From assembly GCA_032353305.1 (NCBI GenBank), contig JAUCNG010248855.1:1-12648 (forward strand): 12,648 nucleotides of DNA, read 5' to 3'. A program made the position numbers and the translations under genes. The notes under the pieces are model-generated. The model did no database searches. It was not told the DNA's origin and was given only the letters and a program-made list of their open reading frames with translations. Shown in pieces: positions 1-9,000 of this stretch (positions within the stretch are counted from its first letter, which is position 1; every line of letters begins with the position of its first letter). Source of the DNA: Cephalothrix spiralis (Eukaryota > Nemertea > Palaeonemertea > Archinemertea > Cephalotrichidae).

Positions 1-71
1 GCCAAGTGAAGGAATGCATCTTGAATTAGAAAAGGCAGCTAAAGATAAGGAGTTGGTGCAGCGCCTTGAAA
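1..71 (+). CDS. DNAH2: DNAH2 exon (window exon 1, 5' partial)
   Basis: The exon runs in from the left edge. Codons begin at position 2 and read PSEGMHLELEKAAKDKELVQ followed by RLE. It ends after the first base of a codon (phase 1) at a strong donor, GTAAGT at 72-77. The start codon and upstream exons are outside the window. The short charged helix it encodes leads directly into the conserved IHWTRQIKEVLSAQ block of the next exon, which supports the join. Confidence 0.8.
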
Positions 72-3000
72 GTAAGTGTCTTCCTAAAAGATGAGAATCA
101 CTCATAAATTTAAAAAAGAATTTTTCTCTAACATATAAAATGTCTCTAATTTTACCGGAAATTATTTTTATTTAATCAAATTTTGCTTCGTAAATTAATC
201 CCCATAAGGACTTTTTTTTAAATTACTTGGTTTACGGACACCGCCGGTAAAAATTTCCAAAAAATGAAAATAATAATAAAAAAAAAATTTTTACCGCCGG
301 CGACGGACTTTTTCAGACATCGAATGAAAAAACTGAAAATAATACTTTTTTTTACCGCCGACGGAATTTCCAGACGTCAAATGAAGAAAAAAACGTTGGA
401 AAAATGGAAATAATAATTTTTTTTAACGCCTGCGGCGGGATTTTTTTGAAATGTCTTTAACATTTATTTTACCGACCGCCGGGGGCGGGCGGCGGGATTT
501 TTTGAAAAGATTGTCCGTAAACCAAGTAATTAAAAAAAGGCCTAAAATCCTTATACATTTTAAATACTTGATCTCTGATAATAATATAACGACAATGAAT
601 ATATTTATTTCAGCTGCCATGATTCATTGGACTCGACAAATTAAGGAAGTTCTAAGCGCCCAAGATGCATCTGAGTCGTCCGAAACCTCAGGACCTTTGG
701 AAGAAATTGATTTTTGGAAGAATAGATGTGAAGATTTGACTGGTATTAGTAATCAATTAGATAAAGCAGGTGTCAAACGAATTACTGAACTGTTACAGTT
801 GGCTAAGTCATCCTATGTTACACCCTTTCTTAAGTTATCGTCACAAATCAAGGTAAGGCAATACAATGAATACATTCACATGGTGATCACAATCATCACA
901 TGTCTGGAAATCCTGGAAATGTCATGGAAAATTAAACTTGAACCGAGAAAAAATCTTTAATATTCTAGAAAGTCTCTAGAAGTGCTCAAAACGGACCCGT
1001 TACTCGCACGTCCCAGCTAAAAAGCTGTCTTCGTAGATCGTTGGAAATCGATCACTTTTTGACACATGATCGGTCGATATTCGAGACAGATTATCATCTC
1101 GGAAACTGGCCGTTTTGAGCACTTTGAATATTTGTTTGCTCCCGTAGATGAGAAAAGTGGTTACTAGGGTCGAACAGAAAATCTTTCAAACGCGTTATTA
1201 TGAGAGGAAATTTTTAAATGGTTCTCAACTGGATGTCGAATAAAATAAAACTAGCATCTAAAATATTCTATAGGTTCCATTTATTTTCCTGGGAGGACAG
1301 GGGAGCATATTAAATAAAGCGCTAATGACAAACCTCAAAACAGAAATACTTCAAAGTTATGAAAAATCTGATTTCATATTTATATTCTGTACTACAACAG
1401 CTTTTCTAAAATGTATGCACTACAATTAAATTAACATAAAAGAGGAAGTTCCTCGGCCTCAGTAGTATATTTTCAAAACATTGTCTCAAAGTTTCGACAC
1501 TATTTGGCTGTCTTCAGGATAATGAAAAATTTGTTAACTGCTCTATTTTAGTCATTCTAAACACTGGAATTTTGATTAAAGTTTAAAGATGATGTAGTGC
1601 GTAGCATTCGAATTTCGAATATGTGATGTGAATTTCTCTTTTTCAAGCCTTCAATACACAGATCGGGTTTAACAAGAAATAGTGATCTCATTTAAAATTT
1701 TTAAAACCGTTTCGAAAACCATTTTTAAAAGTACAAACCTGTCTAACCAAACCGATCTACATTAAATAAAAACTTTTCTTATTTTTTTAAATCAAATTCT
1801 TAATGTTTTATCTAATCAATTTCAGGAAGGAACACATCAGGCTAAAAGCAATTTGAAATTTTTAGCTGTCCTTAAAGATCCATGTGCAGAATTATCCGAT
1901 GCAAGGCCTAAAGATATACCTGCTATGTTGCCGAAGATTATCACGATTCTTAGAATGATTTGGGTGAATTCTGAATTTTATAATACAAGAGAGAGATTAA
2001 CTGGAATTTTACGCAAGGTAACTAATTTTTTATAATTTTGAGGTTATATTTTCAGATATAAATTTATATTTAAAAACGCAGCAAACATTTTACAAAATGG
2101 GAAAATCCACCCCCGTTACTCTCTTGTTAAGTCCTCTCATTAAATTAACGTAGTGATTTTTTAAAAGGTACCGGTAATACAGGATTACGGATTAAAACCG
2201 CACTTAAGTTTTCTTTCTCCAAAAATTCTGAAGCATATAAATACAAATGTAGTTGAATTTAATATGCATGAAAACAACCTTCTGAAAGTTGATGTATATA
2301 GTTTGCCTTTAGCAAGACTATGCGCCGTAAAGTAGTCGGGATCTTCATTTATTATGGTACATGTAAACGGACACCAAGATGATCGTATTGATCGATCATG
2401 TGGCGGGTTTGAGGCTCACTAGGCAACAGACCGGATGGCTGACTGTCGATTTGAGTACGTCGAGTCGGTGTATTGAAAATCAATTAGTACTGCGTGGCAA
2501 TGTACTTATTAGCTCGAGCAAGCTGACCAAGTCGATTTCGAAAATTATATCTTACCAATCTTATCTAACGCTCATGCGCCAAAATAAAACGACTATTTCT
2601 GCTAGCCTATATGTGTGTATTTTTTCAAGAAATCCTCAATTGTGAATTATACTGCCATGATATTTACTAAAACTAAAATACTTCCTCCTAAAAGAAGCAA
2701 AACACACAATACTCTGTGCTGGCAACACTCTAAAATGATATTTGAAATGTTTTCCAGAATTTTCTTAGTATAGGCCTTCTTTAAAAAAGGGTAGTGCTGA
2801 AAAAAAGGTGTCGTCAAAACGTGGCATATCTATGAATTATTTCTATTTAAGTTATGAAAAGATAATATTGTATTACAATATTTGATTCAATGTTTTTCTG
2901 TTTTAGTTGAGTAATGAAATCATCAAACGGTGCTGTAAAGAAATACATTTGGAACGTATATTCGATGGTAAAGTACAGACTAGTATGCAGAATTTGAATG

Positions 3001-6000
3001 ACTGCATTGAGTGCTGTGAAAAATGGAAAGATATTTATCAAAGAGCTGCGAAAATCCATCACAAATTCTCACCACAAGCATGGGTCTTAGATCAGAGTTC
3101 AATTTTTGCTCAAATCGATGCTTTTGTACAAAGATGTAGAGATCTTTTAGATGTAAGTTAATATTGAATTACGTAATTATTGTTAAAAAATCAATATTGT
3201 TCGGGTGACTGTCGACCCGGCTACATGGTTCGCAAATCTCCTAGATTTCTTGAAATTTCAAATCAAGGCTCTGGAAAAGCAGGAATCAGAAAAATTCCTG
3301 GAATTGTATATTTTATAAGTGCCTCCCAAATATTTTTGGCCTGTTTTCGCTGTGCCAACATATTAATTTCACTAATATTTGGTCGAAAATTTCGAGGATT
3401 TTTGGGGATAAAAAAATTGGTATTTAAAAAACATATATCTGGAATTCCTTGAAAAATATTTCCAAAGGAGCGTACGAGCACCCGACTACCTGAGGTAGTA
3501 ATCATATCCACGGTCGTTGGTTCGCTTTACGCTTCAATAATCAATATTAACTGAGTAATGCAAATGCGGCAAAATATGATTCTGAAATACATTTGAGGCT
3601 CAATTATACCCCTTGAGACGCGATTCGAACACACTGATTTTCGGGCGCATCTCGCAACCGATCAGCTATCCAGGCCGACATCGCGGCATAGCATATTATA
3701 TGTTTTTTATGGTTCGGGCAGTTGTAAAAAATATCCAATTTCATTCTAGTTTGAATGTTTTAATATTATATTATCTTCCATAATTATAAGTGAATTGAAA
3801 CTTTCTTTTTAAATTTGTAGGTGTGTGAATGCCAGATTCACTTTGCTAGATGGGAAGATGGCAACAAAACAGAAATGCCTCACCTTGCTGGTCAACGTGG
3901 GCCTGAAATCCTCCGCGGTATTTTGGAAATCGAACAAACATTTGAACGAAATTTGCATATTCTCAAAGAAGTAAAGAAAACGATATTAGATGTAACAGCA
4001 ACAACATGGCATGACGATTATAACAGGTAAATCATTAGTTATACATGTATTCCAATCTGCTTGATTTTCGACTATAATGTACATTGAAACTTGCAAATAC
4101 TTTTTTGTTTGATTGATTTACGGAAATCGCGTCGGCAGCAGAGGACAATAAATATTAATTTTGGACAATTTAAGAAATCGGGACTAATCTAAGAAATCCA
4201 TAATTGGCAGAAATATATTTTAAAATTGATAACTGAGAATTTCGTTGGCGGTAGAGAGTTCACAGAATATAAATATACTATCGGATTTCCCCTATCTTTG
4301 GTCGTCCGTTTTTGGGTTTGTTTTTTAGCGCTTTAAAAAAAAATCTCCCAGGAAACGTAATAAAATGCTACAAAATTCGACTTACATAAAATTAAGGGAA
4401 CTAACGAAGGTTTCTTGAAAAGTTCTGTGATTCGTGATTCGGACCCCCCTAAAGACCCCCTCTTAAAAAGCTATTCCACAATATGTCAATTATTCAAAAA
4501 CTAACATTCCATTTATTTTCCTGGGAGCTATGAGATTTTAAAAAGCGATAAAACAAACAAGCCAAAAAAATGTTATACAATCAAAGTTATCATAAATCTA
4601 ATGGCGTATTTATATGCTGTGCTACACCAGCTTTTCAAAAATGTATGGTTTGGTATAGTTTAGAATATTTTTGTACAGGGTTATCGCTGATTGTAGTGGT
4701 AAGTTCATAAAATAAACTGGTAATCCGACAAAAAACGATTGTTTTTTAAATTCTTAAATTTTTAAATTCTTACTGTCGTTATAAATTTGATTACAGATTC
4801 AGAGCTGGTGTTAAAGATTTAGAAGTCATGATGCAAAATGTTATTACATCAGCTTTTGATACTGTAACAACAGTGGAAGGTGGTGTAGAACTACTCGATA
4901 TCTTCATGCATCTGTACAGTCGTGAGGTAACTATTTTATCTTTTGTATAATTTAATTTAAAAAGTAGTTGAAGTGGAAACCTGGAAAGTCAGGGAATGTA
5001 AAATTGATCAGGGAAATTCTTTTAATAGTCGGGGAAAATTTTCCGAAGCACGAAAGATTTCGGATGTAATATAAAGCCTGGACAGATTTCCTCTAATGAA
5101 CTTGACCCGACATCCAATCTTTTTAAATATTTAAAGCTGACATAGCTAAGAAAGTTTTGAAACATGATCAGGGAATTTCAGGGAAAATTTCTTTTATCAA
5201 ACATTCTTGCTAGTTATCTCTTTTATATTTTCGTCAAATTGTTAATGTTTTTTTACTATATTTTATTCTGTTCCTTTCAGGCTATAAGGCGAACACTTGA
5301 TAAGAAAACAGTTGATGTTTATGCTTTCTTCAATGAAGAACTGAACGCTGTTAAGAAAGAACTTACGCAGAAATCTGTTCCTTTACCATTTTCTCACCCA
5401 AAATATTCCGGTCAAGGTCACTGGGCTAGAATATTAAAGAAGCGAATTGAAAGGTCAATGATGGTACGTACAATTCTGAGTTTTAAAAGTTGGAAGGGCC
5501 TCAAAAAATCCGCGTATAACAAATTGACATATTTCTCTCCGCCTATGCTGGTAATAGGTAATACCAGTGATTACCGTACCCATATATTTAAATCTATTTT
5601 CAGAAAATTATATTGTGTGTCTGAGGGTATTGGAAACGGAAATTGGAATCATGCAATTTTAAAAACAAACTTTTAAAGGTTAAAATAGTGTACGAATTTA
5701 CGAGTCTACATTTTCGATTTTTTCAGACGCATGCGCACGCAGGATCTTCCTTCATTATATTTAAATAAAGATATTATTCAGCAAGAATAATTTTGCCTGT
5801 CAATAATAATCGTTTCATAACATTAAAAAAAAAAGATTATTGGTATGTTTTGAAAATAGTTTAAAAATTCATATTAGAGAAACTAATTGCAAAGTCGGAA
5901 TTGTTACGATGAGTAAAACATCAGCGCATTTAGAAAGACCCCGAGTAGATCTAGGTCAATTGCGGCGCGAGATTACCTAGCAACGTTGGGGGCTTCTTTA

Positions 6001-9000
6001 GCAGACTAAGCATAAACTTAATCAAGAATTTTGCTCCGCTTTTTTCAGGTCCTTGATAGAGCTCACTTTTTGCCTCCAAGTGGTACCGGAGAAGAAACAA
6101 GAAATCAATATCAGCATCTTGTACAGGCACTTGATGAACTGACAAGAAAAACTTTCCATGAATGGACTCAAACAGTCGACAGGGTTAGTCAAGTTTCACT
6201 TATATGTTATTTACAATTACATGAATCGGATTGTTCGCCTTTTTCAGTGGTTTTTGCTTTTTTAGCAATTTGTAGCCTAGTTTTCTTTTTTTGGAGTGAA
6301 GATATTTGGATTTTTAAGTCTACTTGTTATGACAGAAATAGCAATAAGATTGATATCTTAACTTTCTTTAGAAACCGAGGTACCTGTTTTTATAAAAAGA
6401 AGTTCATATGGTGTAAAACTACTATTTAATTAAAAGTACACCATTTCGAAGCTGAAATTCTTATGCCAAAGATAGACTCCTCCTTACAAATTTATGAATA
6501 AGAGATCCTGCAGAAATCTGTTCAACATCTTTGTCTTTGTGAGAAACATATGGAAGTTTATCGGGAAGCGAAAAAAATGAGGTTTTTCACCAGGGGGAGA
6601 CCATTTTTCTTATCGCAATCGGGAAGCAAATTAAGAATGTTATCGAAATCGGGTAGCGGAAAACGGAGCTCCGCGTTTATTGGGAAAACACCTCAAAAAA
6701 GTGTCGGGAAGTGGAATTCGACCCCCTCCATGTAACCCAAGTCATATGAGATCTCAAAATTCATTTTCCCGAATCGGTCATTTTAAAAAGCACGCCCAGA
6801 AGTGAGATTTAAGTTATTATCATTGAACCAATCAAATTAAAGATTTTTTAGTTAATATTATCTTCATTTTTATTTTTAAGGAACCAATGAAATTGCTCGA
6901 AGTTCCTCTAATGTGCAGAAGTGCGACGAAAACGGCGATGATTGATACAAATTTTAATCGTTCTCTTTTACGATTGTTTCAAGAAATTCATTATTGGGAA
7001 CGATTAGTGTTTGAAATACCACATTATGCTGTTGATATTTATGGAAAGCGCGACGAATTGAGGATGTTACGAGAAAATGTTTTGCTTGTTGTTAGAGATT
7101 ATAACAGGTATTTATGAATAACAAGACTAACTCAGGGTGACCAGTGACCTGGAAATCAGGAAAAAGTCGGGAAATTTTCAAATTTTGGTGAAAGTCAGGG
7201 GAAATTAAAATTGAAGAAAAATTATTTGTTGTGAAAGACATTTTCATAACAAAATCGCGACAGACATTTTCATTGCAAATTATTTGTCGCGTGGTCAGGG
7301 AAATTTTTTGAAATGGTCAGGGAATTTGGAATGGTGAAAAACTGGTCGCCCTGCAATGAATGGAACTTTGGGCCTTAATTATTCATGAACTTAATTAGTT
7401 AAACGTTCAAATTCAATTCAATTCAATAGACTTACATATATTTTTCATTCGTATGTTTTTTATCAAAGTATATGAAATTTCAAATTAACATTCAGTTGTC
7501 AAGCGTGTTTTTTTTTCATTTTTGGGTGATCGCGCATGAAAAGAATAAGAAATTGACAGAAGGAAAATGAAAATTTTTTTGCGCTATTTTTGCGATTTTC
7601 AAAACATTTATAAAAACTGGATCTTCCTTTTCTTTTCATTCGTTACAAAATTCTCAATCTGTAGAAACTCTTCTTTTCCCCATATCCTCATCCTAATCCG
7701 ATACTTATATTTTTAAGTTATATCTAAATCTAAGACAGCTCTAGACCCTTTTGACACGTCATTCGCTCGTCATGTCGAGATTCCCTTTTTACGGAAATCG
7801 CGCTGAACGCATTCGGGATTTGGTCTCGGAATTCGTTTGAGCGATTGAATGCTGCAAAAAACTGTTTTAGAAAATCGACGATGAATATTGAGTCGGAGCG
7901 GGATGTGGTTTTTTGTATTAGAAATTTTTACAGACTCTGAATTTTGTAACGAATGTCAAGAAAGGAGAGAACTGTTTTTAATTATTTTTTTAATAGCGCA
8001 CAATCGTTGAATCATATCTCTTTTATTAATTCCTGGTAAAATGTATTTATAATTATTTGATAATTTTCAGAATTATTGCCGCCTTATCACAAGAAGAGCG
8101 AGGATTATTTAAAGAGAGGATTCGCTTCCTCGATAAGAAGATCCACCCTGGTTTAACCAAACTCAACTGGATATCAAAAGCTGTTTCTGATTTGTTTATA
8201 AATGATTGCCGAATGCATGCAAGCAAGGTAATTTTCTATCTTGATAATATCGTCCCTCGCGTACTAAAACATGCTAAGTCTCTCACTGAGTGTCATTTTC
8301 TGAAGTTTTCAGGAGAGCAAATTAAAAATTTTTTTTCCCTCAAAAATCAGTCAAAAATAGGAAGTATTTTTCTCAGATTATTTCTTGTTCCATTAAAATT
8401 ATATACTGCTTTGACACTATGTATAAGTGATTAATTCCAACGGCCATTTCTTCCGCGTATTTTGGCATATCTTAATTTTTGGGTCTATGATTTCATTCTG
8501 AAACATTTTTTGAAAACAATTAACACATGTGTATTTTGGCATGTAATAATTGTAGTATCAAAAATGTTCGATGAACAGCAATCGTAATCATATTACATTA
8601 GTTTCAGCATTCCCGTGAATTTGTGACGTCATAGAATGACAATGATGTCGATTATAATTACAATAAATAACTTTTTTCTCTCGAAAATATGTTTTCTAGC
8701 TCTCTCTCGAAACCGTGCTATGAAGTGACATATCAATAACATAGATATGAGTACGGCGAATTCTAAACATTTAGTCCCTAGTTTATGAATTATTTTATTA
8801 TTCCCATCAACTTTTGATTTAGATGCATGCAATATCGACGCACTCTCATTCATTAAAACAGAAAACTTTGCATTCATATGAAATTATTCAATGCGTCGTA
8901 ACATGTGATTGATGATTTGTCTCGCTAAAATTGATAATTTCACGATTAAATAGAAAAATTATAATACCGGTTTAGAAAAAACTTTTACATTTTTCATTCC

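Larger units (their letters stand above)
853..1825 (+). other. DNAH2 intron (window intron 2)
   Basis: This 973-base GT-AG intron holds a short inverted-repeat element (980-1124) and one copy of a dispersed repeat (about 1271-1417). From 1420 to 1825 I see only AT-rich sequence and the acceptor tract. Confidence 0.8.
3153..3820 (+). other. DNAH2 intron (window intron 4)
   Basis: This 668-base GT-AG intron holds a possible insertion flanked by a 10-base direct repeat (3199-3538) and a tRNA-derived SINE head on the minus strand (about 3600-3690). Little unique intron sequence remains. Confidence 0.8.
7108..8070 (+). other. DNAH2 intron (window intron 9)
   Basis: This 963-base GT-AG intron holds two separate inverted-repeat elements, 7133-7353 and 7580-8000, the second ending only about 70 bases before the acceptor. 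Confidence 0.8.

Noticed and set aside
204-554. CRISPR-like array
   Set aside because: The internal units are degenerate, vary in spacing, lie within an inverted-repeat element, and the genome is eukaryotic.
451-960. Single long open frame across exon 2 and its flanks
   Set aside because: Only 614-852 resembles dynein; the flanks are mobile-element and intron sequence with good splice sites at both borders.
3180-3511. Overlapping open frames on both strands in intron 4
   Set aside because: Both are short, overlap each other antisense, and lie in a repeat-like stretch with no recognisable protein.
3600-3690. Functional tRNA gene
   Set aside because: A and B boxes are present but the acceptor arms do not pair and the T-stem is poor; it fits a SINE head better.
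5164-5676. 170-codon open frame around exon 7
   Set aside because: Dynein similarity is confined to 5281-5463, bounded by a strong acceptor and donor; the rest is chance readthrough.
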